Positions 6,470-14,190 of a stretch of DNA of 20,189 nucleotides are shown here, piece by piece. The notes under the pieces were generated by a model. The model was not told the origin of the DNA. It searched no databases and saw only the letters and a program-made list of their open reading frames with translations. Every line of letters starts with the position of its first letter. Position 1 is the stretch's first letter. Position numbers and translations under genes: made by a program. Origin of the DNA: Lachnospiraceae bacterium. Its GTDB lineage: Bacteria > Bacillota > Clostridia > Lachnospirales > Lachnospiraceae. The stretch spans positions 1 through 20,189 of the forward strand of contig VSNE01000012.1 in the NCBI GenBank assembly GCA_009774155.1, in the 5' to 3' direction.

Positions 6470-6881
6470 GCTGTATTCCTTGGGCCCGCCCCATTTTCCT
6501 CCTGTTTTTTTCTTCCCTTTCCGCTCTCTTGATTTCCTCCCAGCGAAGCTTATTCTGTTCCTCTGAAATATACTCCTCTTTGCCGAATACATGAGGATGG
6601 CGGCGCACCATTTTCTCTGCCAGTCCGTTCACTACATCCTCTATAGAAAAGAGTCCTTCCTCTTTTGCGATCTGGGCATGGAGAAGCACTTGAAGCAGTA
6701 CATCCCCTAACTCCTCACAGAGATTTTCCGCATCCTTTTCTTCAATAGCCTGCGCCACTTCCCCGCATTCCTCCCGAAGACAGGGAATCATGCTTTCATG
6801 GGTCTGCGCCCGATCCCACGGACAGCCGTGGTCGCTGCGGAGCTCCGCAATAATATCCAGTAATTGTGTGTAACTGTACAT
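6456..6881 (-). CDS. mazG: MazG-family nucleoside triphosphate pyrophosphohydrolase
   Basis: Hydrolyses nucleoside triphosphates to monophosphates and pyrophosphate, and is thought to clear non-canonical or damaged nucleotides. It has 141 residues carrying one MazG domain: LRSDHGCPWDRAQTHESM (about 14-31), then the metal-binding set EECGE (37-41) with EELGD (56-60), then RRHPHVFG (92-99) and KLRWEEIKRAERE. The Bacillus equivalent YabN carries an extra N-terminal methyltransferase-like domain that is missing here, so this is the single-domain form. The highly basic tail after residue 120 is not typical of the core domain. The start at 6881 follows AAAGGGTGAG. It sits between the pgm terminator and hup and ends in TAG. 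Confidence 0.93.
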   Translation of the reverse strand: MYSYTQLLDIIAELRSDHGCPWDRAQTHESMIPCLREECGEVAQAIEEKDAENLCEELGDVLLQVLLHAQIAKEEGLFSIEDVVNGLAEKMVRRHPHVFGKEEYISEEQNKLRWEEIKRAEREEKNRRKMGRAQGIQLDKQ

Positions 6882-6965
6882 TGTTTCTCACCCTTTCATC
6901 CGTCAGCTCTCCTGCCGCGGTTATCCTTGCGCAAAACAGAAGCAGGGCATTTTCCGGATAAGCTT

Positions 6966-6992
6966 AAATAAAGGGAGCGTATACACGCCCCC
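6966..6992 (-). terminator. Rho-independent terminator after the phosphohexomutase gene
   Basis: On the minus strand GGGGGCGT pairs with ACGCTCCC (eight pairs, one G-T) around loop GTAT (6973-6992), followed by the T-rich TTTATTT. It starts 15 bases beyond the gene's stop codon. Confidence 0.8.
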
Positions 6993-7007
6993 TTGCAGAT
7001 ATCAGAA

Positions 7008-8741
7008 TTACAGCATTTTATGAATCATGGCAAGAACCTCCTCACCCAGGGCAGCGCTCTTTGCATCTGCATCTTCCAGGGAGGTTCCTTTGATTCCATA
7101 ATAGAATTTAACCTTCGGCTCTGTTCCGGACGGTCTTACACACAGCCAAGCCCCGTCATTCAGATCATAATAAAGTACGTTGGAGGACGGAAGTCCGGTC
7201 GGCTTCACCTCTCCGGTTTCCATATCTCTGATTGTATCCATCTTATAATCTCTTGCGGATACCACCTTATAGGTGCCAATGGTCTTTGGCGTGTTGTTCC
7301 TGAGCGTCTCCAGAATTTCCTGAATCTTGGCAAGTCCTTCGATCCCCTTCAGCTCAATGGATTTCACCGCATCCTTGTAGTAGCCGTATTTTTCATACAT
7401 CGCTACCATAGCATCCCACAAAGTCATGCCTTTCATCTTATAGTAAGCTGCCGCCTCGCAAAGCGCAACCGTTGCGGAAATCGCATCCTTATCACGCGCA
7501 TAGGTTCCGATCAGACACCCGTAGGATTCTTCCAGGCCAAACAGGTAGGTGCCTTTCCCGGTTTTTTCATTCTTCAGAATCTGCTGTCCGATAAACTTAA
7601 ATCCGGTTAATACTTCTACCAGCTCGCAGCCGTAGTTTGCCGCCACAGCATCCACCAGATTTGTGGTAACAATGGATTTGACAACCTGTCCGTCTGCCGG
7701 AATCCTGCCTGCCGCCTGCTTCTGGCTCAATACATAATCACACAGAAGGGAACCGGACATATTACCGGTCAGCGGAATATATTCGCCGGACTTGGTATCC
7801 TTTACATATACGCCGAGACGATCGGCATCCGGGTCTGTCGCAAGCACCAGATCTGCGTCCACCTCTTTTGCAAGCTTTAAGCCCAATGCAAATGCTTCCG
7901 CTGCTTCCGGATTCGGATAGCTGACTGTCGGGAATTCACCGTCCGGCAGCTCCTGCTCTTTTACCACATATACATTTTCAAAGCCAAGCTCCTTAAGCGC
8001 GCGCCTTGCCGGAATATTACCGGTTCCGTGAAGAGGAGTATAGACGATACGGATGTCCTTCTGCATCTTGTCGATAGCATCCTGATTCACAACCTGAGCC
8101 ATAACATGTCCAATGAATTTATCGTCAATCGCCTGTCCGATAATCTCATATTTGCCTGCTGCCTCTGCCTCTTCGCGGGTCGTGGTTTTCACGGTGGACA
8201 GATCCGTTATCGCAAGCACCTCCGCAGTAACCCCTTTGTCGTGGGGCGGTGTAAACTGCGCGCCATCCTCCCAGTACACTTTATACCCGTTGTACTCCGG
8301 AGGATTGTGGCTGGCAGTAATATTGATGCCTGCAATACAGTTCAGCTCCCGAACTGCAAAGGACAGCTCCGGTGTCGGACGAAGAGATTCAAACTTATAC
8401 GCCTTAATGCCGTTCGCTGCCAGCGTCAAAGCCGCCTCCTCCGCAAATTCCGGCGACATCCGGCGCGAGTCATAGGCAATGGCAACGCCCTTGTCCTGTC
8501 CTCCCTGCTTAATAATGTAATTGGCAAGTCCCTGGGTCGCACGGCGAACCACATAAATGTTCATGCGGTTCACGCCTGCGCCGATAATACCGCGAAGTCC
8601 GGCAGTACCGAACTCCAAATCTTTGTAAAAACGTTCCTTAATCTCGTTGTCGTCCTCTGCAATTGCCCGTAACTCTTCTTTTGTAGCTTCATCAAAATAA
8701 GGATTGGCAAGCCATTCCTTATAGATCTCCTTGTAGTCCAT
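7008..8741 (-). CDS. Phosphoglucomutase/phosphomannomutase (alpha-D-phosphohexomutase family)
   Basis: Interconverts hexose 1- and 6-phosphates, most likely glucose phosphates, linking glycolysis to nucleotide-sugar and wall-polymer synthesis. It has 577 residues, typical of the long PgcA/Pgm type. The phosphoserine loop ITASHNPPEYNGYK starts at about 141 (catalytic Ser 144), the metal loop is DPDADRLG near the middle, and the sugar-phosphate loop RPSGTEPK is near the C-terminus. The N-terminal FGTAGLRG is also diagnostic. I place the start at ATG 8741; an in-frame TTG at 8750 lies too close to the GGGAGG site. It follows the CotS-like gene closely and ends before a clear terminator. Pgi, which acts on the same glucose-6-phosphate pool, lies about 7 kb away. 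Confidence 0.95.
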   Translation of the reverse strand: MDYKEIYKEWLANPYFDEATKEELRAIAEDDNEIKERFYKDLEFGTAGLRGIIGAGVNRMNIYVVRRATQGLANYIIKQGGQDKGVAIAYDSRRMSPEFAEEAALTLAANGIKAYKFESLRPTPELSFAVRELNCIAGINITASHNPPEYNGYKVYWEDGAQFTPPHDKGVTAEVLAITDLSTVKTTTREEAEAAGKYEIIGQAIDDKFIGHVMAQVVNQDAIDKMQKDIRIVYTPLHGTGNIPARRALKELGFENVYVVKEQELPDGEFPTVSYPNPEAAEAFALGLKLAKEVDADLVLATDPDADRLGVYVKDTKSGEYIPLTGNMSGSLLCDYVLSQKQAAGRIPADGQVVKSIVTTNLVDAVAANYGCELVEVLTGFKFIGQQILKNEKTGKGTYLFGLEESYGCLIGTYARDKDAISATVALCEAAAYYKMKGMTLWDAMVAMYEKYGYYKDAVKSIELKGIEGLAKIQEILETLRNNTPKTIGTYKVVSARDYKMDTIRDMETGEVKPTGLPSSNVLYYDLNDGAWLCVRPSGTEPKVKFYYGIKGTSLEDADAKSAALGEEVLAMIHKML

Positions 8742-8771
8742 TTTGCACAAATACCTCCCTGATTCTGGATT

Positions 8772-9773
8772 TTAGTTAGACCTATTATACAATATCTCCT
8801 CCGAAAAAGAAACTCTTTTTTCCTGCTGAGCCAGAAATTTTTCCAGTTTTTCCATATGCTTTCCCGGAATCCATGCTTTATTCGTATTATAATAATAGTT
8901 TGCCAGCTTCCAGAATTTTTCCGGATAATGCATACGAATCCCCAGATACTCTCTTTCCTCTCCCGAAAGAGGACGAACCCGCTCATATGCCTTCAGAATC
9001 CTGGTTCCCAGATGATGATCATAATTTTGTTTTTCCATAATTTTACGGAGAAACTGATAAAGGTCATTCATCTGCACATCCAAAGCAAACTTTTCAAAAT
9101 TGATAACCGCCATTTTCCCGTTTCCCACCAGAATATTATGGTGGATATATTCGCCATGACAGAAATGTCCTTCTGACATAGCCTGTTCCCTTAATTTTTT
9201 ATAACAGGAGTCTTTTAACCTTTTCTCCACATCCAGCGCACCCTCCAGTATTCCCGGGAAGCATGCCATATATGCGGCTTCAAATTCATTTTTACGGTTC
9301 TTTTTCTTAATAAATGTATAGACCTTCCGAAGCTCCCGGTTATGGCGCGCCATCTCCTCCTTTGCATCCGGCCCTGACAGGCGCAGACGATCCTCCTGCG
9401 TTACTTCACAGAAGCCGCGCATATCTGTATGCATCCCAGCCAGAAGAGACGCCGCCTTCAGAATTTCACTCTCGCTTCTGGTATCACATTCTCTTCCGTC
9501 CAGGGATTCCTTTACGACAAACCGATAATATTCCCGATATACCGTAGCCAGCCTGCCTTCCTTATCCGGCTCCATCAGGTCCACCAGATAGCCGCAGTCA
9601 CGCAGATGTGTCAGCAGCTCCTGTTCCCTCTGGAGCTTATATGTACTTCCGGAAAACTCCCTTATCAGTCTCCTGCCTTCGCTGGTATCCAGAAGAAAGG
9701 CGCCTCTGGCACGCCAGCTTCCGTTCACGGCAAACGGGTACTGCTCCAATACCTGCAAATCTCTCTCGTTCAT
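8772..9773 (-). CDS. CotS-family spore coat protein (kinase-like fold)
   Basis: A 333-residue protein of the CotS/aminoglycoside-phosphotransferase-like family. In Bacillus CotS is a spore coat component assembled in the mother cell. Family signs are the catalytic-loop region CHGEYIHHNILV (about 205-216), the following VINFEKF (223-229) and the C-terminal NYYYNTNKAWIPGKHMEKLEKF. The usual catalytic loop HGDxxxxN is HGEYIHHN here, and the metal-binding IDFD is INFE, so phosphotransfer activity is doubtful. The start ATG at 9773 has a strong GGGG-rich ribosome site; a longer frame to 9797 does not. A sigma-E-like promoter upstream (separate entry) would fit sporulation expression. It sits downstream of a terminator following cca. 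Confidence 0.85.
   Translation of the reverse strand: MNERDLQVLEQYPFAVNGSWRARGAFLLDTSEGRRLIREFSGSTYKLQREQELLTHLRDCGYLVDLMEPDKEGRLATVYREYYRFVVKESLDGRECDTRSESEILKAASLLAGMHTDMRGFCEVTQEDRLRLSGPDAKEEMARHNRELRKVYTFIKKKNRKNEFEAAYMACFPGILEGALDVEKRLKDSCYKKLREQAMSEGHFCHGEYIHHNILVGNGKMAVINFEKFALDVQMNDLYQFLRKIMEKQNYDHHLGTRILKAYERVRPLSGEEREYLGIRMHYPEKFWKLANYYYNTNKAWIPGKHMEKLEKFLAQQEKRVSFSEEILYNRSN
8784..8789 (-). promoter_or_regulatory. Probable -10 element for the phosphohexomutase gene
   Basis: A perfect TATAAT on the minus strand lies 43 bases ahead of the gene start, inside the end of the CotS-like gene. No good -35 match is found at 16-18 bases (nearest TTTCTT), so it may be weak or need an activator. 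Confidence 0.45.
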
Positions 9774-9809
9774 AGAATCCCCCCACACATCGGTCATTTC
9801 GTACCTTTT

Positions 9810-9838
9810 ATCTTATGTTGTCGAGAAGAAAAATAGCA
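9810..9838 (-). promoter_or_regulatory. Possible sigma-E-type promoter of the CotS-like gene
   Basis: On the minus strand TGCTATT (9832-9838), 14 bases, then CATAAGAT (9810-9817). This resembles the mother-cell sigma-E pattern (a -35 ending in ATATT, a 14-15 base spacer, -10 CATACA-T), with several mismatches. The gene's coat-protein family makes it plausible, but the match alone is weak. Confidence 0.4.
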
Positions 9839-9886
9839 CCTGGGAGCTGTGTTTTCTTTAAAATATATGCTTTGTTTACTATCTGT

Positions 9887-9931
9887 AAAAATAAAAAACA
9901 ACACAGCCAAATCTCTTCAGCTATGCTGTAT
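9887..9931 (-). terminator. Probable terminator after cca
   Basis: On the minus strand ATACAGC (9931 to 9925) pairs with GCTGTGT (9907 to 9901) around a 17-base loop, followed by a T-rich run (TGTTTTTTATTTTT). It begins just past the cca stop codon. The long loop lowers confidence. Confidence 0.6.
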
Positions 9932-9934
9932 CCT

Positions 9935-11284
9935 CTACCCTTTATAAAATTCCAGCGCCTGTTCAATAAGCCGCTCTCTTTCATTCTTTTGCGGATCTTC
10001 GATTACCGCTTCCAGCAGATGATTCAGAATATTTCCAAGCTCCGGTCCCGCCGGAATACCTGCATCCATCAGATCATGCCCCGTTACTGCAAGCTGCTTT
10101 AAAGTAAAACAGCTCTGCTCCTTCAGAACCTTTTTGTAAAGCCTCTCCATTTCTGCCAGATCTGCAAGCTTGCGCTCCTGTGTTACGGGATTTTGTGCCA
10201 GAATATCCGCGCGCTGCACCTTCAGATACAAAGGAAACAGCTCCTCTCCAATCCGGTGCATGGCTTTTCGCACTCCTGCACAGGTCAGGGCCGGATGATA
10301 ATCATGATAGTACGTCAGCTTTTTTACCTGCCGAATCGTATCGTTGTCAAATTTCAGCCGTTTCAGAATAGCTTCCGCCAAATCCTGACTGACAGCCTGA
10401 TGACTGTGAAAATGATCGGTTCCTCTTTCATCCGTAGTCTTTACTGCCGGTTTCCCGAAATCATGAAGCAGCACGGTCAGCCGCAAAACCTTATCCGCAT
10501 CTATTTCCTGGAGAGCATGAATGGTATGCTCGCCTACGGAATAGATATGATGAGGATTATCCTGCCCGCATGCCATACAGGCATCAAATTCCGGAAGTAT
10601 GATACGGGTAATTCCCGTCTCCCACGCATCCCGGATTCTTTCCGGATGAGAAGAGACAAGCAGCTTCACAAGCTCGGCCTGTATACGCTCTGCACTGACC
10701 TTCTGAAGCCTTCCGCAAAGTTCCCCGATCGCAGCTTTTGTATGCTCCTCCAGCGTAAAATCCAGTTGGGCGCTGAACCGCACCGCACGCAGCATACGAA
10801 GAGCATCCTCCGTAAAGCGTTCCCCGGCGTTCCCCACACAGCGGATAATTCCTCTCCGGAGATCCCCGACACCGTCAAATTCATCCACCAGACCATGTTC
10901 CTCATTGTAAGCCATGGCATTTATCGTAAAATCCCGGCGCTTTAAGTCCTCAATCAGACTTTTTGTAAACTGTACCTCCTTTGGATGGCGGCAGTCCTCG
11001 TATTCCCCGTCTACCCGGTAGGTCGTCACCTCAAAACCGTCTCTTCCGATCATAACCGTTACAGTTCCATGATGGATTCCTGTATCAATGGTTCTCGGAA
11101 AAAGCATTTTTACTTCCATCGGGGAAGCTGATGTGGTGATATCCCAGTCCGCAGGCTTCCTTCCAAGGAGAGCATCACGAACACACCCGCCGACGGCATA
11201 GGCTTCATGCCCTGCCGCGGCGAGTGTGCCGATAATTCTATGCACTTTTTCAGGAATCTGAATTACTCCCATCAAATCAATCAT
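9935..11284 (-). CDS. cca: CCA tRNA nucleotidyltransferase with HD domain
   Basis: Builds and repairs the 3'-CCA end of tRNAs from CTP and ATP without a template. It is a class II enzyme of 449 residues: a head domain with GGCVRD (about 32-37) and the metal aspartates DWDITT (47-52), then the neck with RRDFTINAMAYN and EDALRMLRAVRF (about 159-170), followed by an HD domain with GEHTIHAL and HDFGKP (about 240-280). The stop lies just before a terminator. Only 18 bases separate it from proS, so the two are probably one operon joining tRNA repair and charging. The start is uncertain: ATG 11284 directly abuts AGG, and ATG 11272 (MGVIQIP) is the alternative. Confidence 0.95.
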   Translation of the reverse strand: MIDLMGVIQIPEKVHRIIGTLAAAGHEAYAVGGCVRDALLGRKPADWDITTSASPMEVKMLFPRTIDTGIHHGTVTVMIGRDGFEVTTYRVDGEYEDCRHPKEVQFTKSLIEDLKRRDFTINAMAYNEEHGLVDEFDGVGDLRRGIIRCVGNAGERFTEDALRMLRAVRFSAQLDFTLEEHTKAAIGELCGRLQKVSAERIQAELVKLLVSSHPERIRDAWETGITRIILPEFDACMACGQDNPHHIYSVGEHTIHALQEIDADKVLRLTVLLHDFGKPAVKTTDERGTDHFHSHQAVSQDLAEAILKRLKFDNDTIRQVKKLTYYHDYHPALTCAGVRKAMHRIGEELFPLYLKVQRADILAQNPVTQERKLADLAEMERLYKKVLKEQSCFTLKQLAVTGHDLMDAGIPAGPELGNILNHLLEAVIEDPQKNERERLIEQALEFYKG

Positions 11285-11302
11285 CCTATCGCAATATCAA
11301 AA

Positions 11303-12739
11303 TCAATATGCCTTTCCCCAGTAGACCAGCTTCCTTGCCGGTCTGCCGCAGCATACGCACTTATCTGAAATATTCTGCTGCTCAAAGGGCATACAGCGGC
11401 TTGTGGCTGTCGTGTCCTCCTTAATCTTGTCCTCGCATGCCTGGTCGCCGCACCACATGGCTCTTACAAATCCTGGTTTATTGTTAACCGTCTCTACAAA
11501 CTCTTCATAGGTTGTCACATCATAGGTATGCGCTTCTCTATGGGAACGCGCGCGCTCAAGCATATCTGCCTGCATCGTCTCCAGAACCTCAGCCAGCTTC
11601 GTCTCCAGCTCATCCAGAGATACCACGATCTTCTCTCTCGTATCACGCCGCACAATCACCGCCTGATTTGCCTCAATATCCTTCGGGCCGATTTCGATAC
11701 GGGTCGGAATACCTTTAATCTCCTGCTCTGCAAACTTCCAGCCAGGACTCTTGTCAGAATCATCGACCTTTACCTTAAAGCCTGAGGATAAACGGTCTCT
11801 CAGCTCATACGCCTTATCCAAAACGCCCTCTTTATGCGCCGCAATCGGGATAATGGCTGTCTGAACCGGAGCAATCCTCGGGGGCAGCACCAGGCCGGAG
11901 TCATCGCCGTGTACCATAATAATAGCGCCAATCATACGGGTGGTCATGCCCCATGAGGTCTGATGCACATATTTTAGCTGATTGTCCTTATCTGTATACT
12001 GGATGCCGAACGCTTTTGCAAATCCGTCTCCGAAATTGTGGCTTGTGCCGGACTGCAGCGCCTTGCCGTCATGCATCAGAGACTCGATCGTATAAGTAGC
12101 TTCAGCGCCTGCAAATTTCTCCTTATCTGTCTTTTGTCCCTTAATAACCGGTATCGCCAGAATCTGTTCACAGAAATCAGCATATACATTCAGCATCTGA
12201 ACCGTTCTTTCCTCTGCTTCCTCTGCGCTTGCATGGGCGGTATGTCCTTCCTGCCACAAAAACTCTCTGGAGCGGAGAAACGGCCTGGTCGTTTTTTCCC
12301 ACCGGACAACAGAACACCACTGATTGTAAACCATCGGAAGATCCCGGTAGGAATGAATTTCGTTCTGATAAAAATCACAGAAAAGAGTCTCGGAGGTGGG
12401 ACGCACACACATACGCTCCTGCAGCGGCTCCAGTCCGCCGTGCGTCACCCACGCGACCTCCGGGGCAAAGCCTTCCACATGATCCTTCTCCTTCTGAAGC
12501 AGGCTTTCAGGAATGAACATCGGAAGATACACGTTCTGGACTCCTGTAGCCTTGAATCTTCTGTCCAGCTCATTCTGGATATTTTCCCAGATTGCATAAC
12601 CTGCGGGCTTAATTACCATACAGCCCTTTACGCTTGTATAATCACACAGCTCTGCCTTTTTCACCACATCTGTATACCACTGGGCAAAGTCCGTATCCCT
12701 GGAAGTGATGCCCTCTACGAGCTTCTTTTCTTTTGCCAT
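11303..12739 (-). CDS. proS: Prolyl-tRNA synthetase, short eukaryote/archaeal type
   Basis: Charges tRNA(Pro) with proline. The 478-residue length, the opening LVEGITSRDTDFAQWYTDVVKKAEL and the lack of the editing insertion found in the long bacterial enzyme place it in the eukaryote/archaeal-type (ProS type 3) group used by many clostridia. Class II core motifs are visible: RPTSETLFCDFYQNEIHSYRDLPMVYNQW with the motif 2 arginines and FLRSREFLWQEGHTAHA, then HGDDSGLVLPPRIAP near motif 3. An anticodon-binding domain follows. The C-terminal domain has cysteines CGDQAC and CVCC, a probable zinc site. The gene is preceded by a consensus promoter with a leader of only about 40 bases, so no T-box is present. 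cca follows. Confidence 0.96.
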   Translation of the reverse strand: MAKEKKLVEGITSRDTDFAQWYTDVVKKAELCDYTSVKGCMVIKPAGYAIWENIQNELDRRFKATGVQNVYLPMFIPESLLQKEKDHVEGFAPEVAWVTHGGLEPLQERMCVRPTSETLFCDFYQNEIHSYRDLPMVYNQWCSVVRWEKTTRPFLRSREFLWQEGHTAHASAEEAEERTVQMLNVYADFCEQILAIPVIKGQKTDKEKFAGAEATYTIESLMHDGKALQSGTSHNFGDGFAKAFGIQYTDKDNQLKYVHQTSWGMTTRMIGAIIMVHGDDSGLVLPPRIAPVQTAIIPIAAHKEGVLDKAYELRDRLSSGFKVKVDDSDKSPGWKFAEQEIKGIPTRIEIGPKDIEANQAVIVRRDTREKIVVSLDELETKLAEVLETMQADMLERARSHREAHTYDVTTYEEFVETVNNKPGFVRAMWCGDQACEDKIKEDTTATSRCMPFEQQNISDKCVCCGRPARKLVYWGKAY

Positions 12740-12784
12740 ATCTATAGATTCTCCTTTATTTTATTACATTTTGCATTGATTTTC

Positions 12785-12813
12785 ATTGTAAAAAGGAATC
12801 GCAGGTTTGTCAA
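12785..12813 (-). promoter_or_regulatory. Sigma-A promoter for proS-cca
   Basis: On the minus strand a perfect -35 TTGACA (12808-12813), a 17-base spacer and -10 TACAAT (12785-12790). The gene start is 45 bases beyond the -10, with AAAGGAG between. There is no room for a T-box leader. Confidence 0.8.
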
Positions 12814-12839
12814 GTGCGGAAGATATCAAATAGACTCAT

Positions 12840-12879
12840 AAAAGTACTGCCGGCAGAGATAAAACTCCTCTGCCGGCAG
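12840..12879 (-). terminator. Terminator after the beta-helix repeat gene
   Basis: A perfect 12-base inverted repeat, CTGCCGGCAGAG (12847-12858) and its complement (12868-12879), surrounds a short loop. On the minus strand it is followed by TACTTTT. It starts 13 bases after the gene's stop. The T run is short, but the stem is very stable. Confidence 0.75.
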
Positions 12880-12892
12880 CCTGGAAATCTGT

Positions 12893-13969
12893 CTATGGTG
12901 TATTTTTTTTCTTATATTTTGTATGGAAGGTTCCCCCGTTTAATTTAACAGAAGCGCCCTTATCCTGGTAGTACAGATATGTTTTCTTTGCCATAAACGT
13001 TCCTCCGTTTACTACGATTTTGGAAGTGTTAAATGCCAGCATCAGCGGCCGCTTTCCGTTCGGATCGTAGGTGGACGTAGTCTTGAACGCGCCTCCGTTG
13101 ATGGTCAGAACACTGTTGGACCAGCACTCTAAAACCATATTGGCAGATGTAAAGCTTCCTTTTTTGATAGTAACCTTTCCTTTTCCCATCTTATCCGAAT
13201 CGTTCAGAACCGTTGCCCAGTCTCCCTTGCTTATAAAGGTTCCCCCGGTAATCACAGCAGGAGCATGTACATTCCAAAGCGCGCTTGCCTCTCTGGAAGT
13301 AAAGGTCCCGTCCTTGATTGTCAGGCTCCCTCCATTAAAAAATACATTCACAGCCGCGGTAAAGGTTCCTCCGCTGACAGTGATCCTGCCCTTATCCTTA
13401 TAATTCAGTATCAGCGCTCCGCTGGACGTAGGCTCCTCATCGTTCTTCAGAGGAAGGGATGTGGAGAATGTTCCTTTACTTATCTTTAAGACTCCCTTAT
13501 TATGTACAGCCGCATTTTTCCCGGCTTTAAAGGTTCCTCCCTTGACCGTCAGCGTACCGCAGTTGTAGAAAAGTCCTTTATCCAAAATCTCTTCCCAGGA
13601 ATCGCTGGAACCGCTTCCGGTAAACGCACCGCTTGCAATCGTCACTGACACACCGGATTTTATATAAAGCGCTTTTCCCTTTAAAGCTGTCACTTTTGCA
13701 TTTTTAATCGTTACCGTCCCTTTATTAGGCCTGATCGCATAGTCGCTTCCCGTATACTTATATCTATGCTTTCCAAAATCAATTGTAAAATTTACCTTCG
13801 GCTTATTGAATGTCAGTGTATCAGAAACCGTAATATCCTTAGTTACTTTAATTGTCTGCCCCTTCTTTACCGCCTTTACTGCCGCCTCCAGACTTGGATA
13901 TCGTTTAGAGCCGATAGATGCGGCTGACTTATCGCCCTTCGCCGCAAACGCAGTCATACTAAGCAGCAT
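12893..13969 (-). CDS. Secreted beta-helix repeat protein, body separated from its signal peptide by a frameshift
   Basis: The 358-residue frame opens with LLSMTAFAA, the tail end of a signal peptide, so its own ATG at 13969 is probably not the natural start. After SKRYPSLEAAVKAVKKGQTIKVTKDITVSDTL come ten G-x-F turns (GAF, GTF, GSF) at about 114, 145, 166, 201, 221, 243, 271, 293, 323 and 346, spaced 20-35 residues apart and each preceded by a short strand such as LTVKG or KIVVNG. This is the pattern of a right-handed parallel beta-helix of the pectate-lyase-like fold. No catalytic motif, sortase signal or dockerin is seen. The specific function is unknown; such proteins are often surface or carbohydrate-related. 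A promoter and ribosome site precede the out-of-frame start at 14022. Confidence 0.75.
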   Translation of the reverse strand: MLLSMTAFAAKGDKSAASIGSKRYPSLEAAVKAVKKGQTIKVTKDITVSDTLTFNKPKVNFTIDFGKHRYKYTGSDYAIRPNKGTVTIKNAKVTALKGKALYIKSGVSVTIASGAFTGSGSSDSWEEILDKGLFYNCGTLTVKGGTFKAGKNAAVHNKGVLKISKGTFSTSLPLKNDEEPTSSGALILNYKDKGRITVSGGTFTAAVNVFFNGGSLTIKDGTFTSREASALWNVHAPAVITGGTFISKGDWATVLNDSDKMGKGKVTIKKGSFTSANMVLECWSNSVLTINGGAFKTTSTYDPNGKRPLMLAFNTSKIVVNGGTFMAKKTYLYYQDKGASVKLNGGTFHTKYKKKNTP

Positions 13970-14022
13970 GTCAGAAGCAGTATGCAGACAAATAAAAACA
14001 GTCCTCTTTTCTTTTTATTCAT
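13954..14022 (-). pseudogene. Out-of-frame signal peptide of the beta-helix protein
   Basis: An ATG at 14022, preceded by AAGGAA, begins the peptide MNKKKRGLFLFVCILLLTC, a textbook signal peptide start, but its frame ends at TGA (13954-13956). The body of the protein (LLSMTAFAAKGD...) is in the next frame. Restoring one base near 13969 would give MNKKKRGLFLFVCILLLT joined to LLLSMTAFAA, with a good AFA-A cleavage site. This therefore looks like a one-base deletion or a sequencing error. Confidence 0.8.
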
Positions 14023-14066
14023 GTACGCAGTTCCTTCATTTCCTGTTCAGATACTGTAATATTATC

Positions 14067-14095
14067 GGTATACCTGACTCATAAAATACTGTCAA
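14067..14095 (-). promoter_or_regulatory. Promoter of the beta-helix repeat gene
   Basis: On the minus strand -35 TTGACA (14090-14095) and -10 TATACC (14067-14072) are separated by 17 bases, 45 bases ahead of the ATG at 14022. The -10 matches four of six consensus bases. Confidence 0.55.
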
Positions 14096-14160
14096 TTATC
14101 CAAAAATGAAGAATTTTGGGAACATTTCCATTACTTATCTGCCATATCTGATTCAGCTTT

Positions 14161-14173
14161 TACAGATACTGTA
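14161..14173 (+). promoter_or_regulatory. Possible operator ahead of the YtvI-like gene
   Basis: TACAG-ATA-CTGTA is a perfect interrupted palindrome located 17 bases before the YtvI-like start and overlapping the region just before its ribosome site. The 11-base core CAGATACTGTA recurs exactly at 14048-14058, and ATACTGT again at 14086-14092. It may be a binding site for a dimeric regulator controlling the divergent pair. No regulator is identified. Confidence 0.35.
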
Positions 14174-14190
14174 TATGGAGGTGTGAACAG

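Noticed and set aside
8028..8672. Long plus-strand frames opposite the phosphohexomutase gene
   Set aside because: They are shadow frames of a well-conserved enzyme, with no supporting start signal.
12740..12784. A T-box leader for proS
   Set aside because: The promoter leaves only about 40 bases of leader, far too short for a T-box, and no T-box sequence is visible.
13955..13985. Programmed ribosomal frameshift in the beta-helix gene
   Set aside because: No slippery heptamer, internal ribosome-like stimulator or downstream stem was seen at the junction; a simple one-base deletion or error explains it better.
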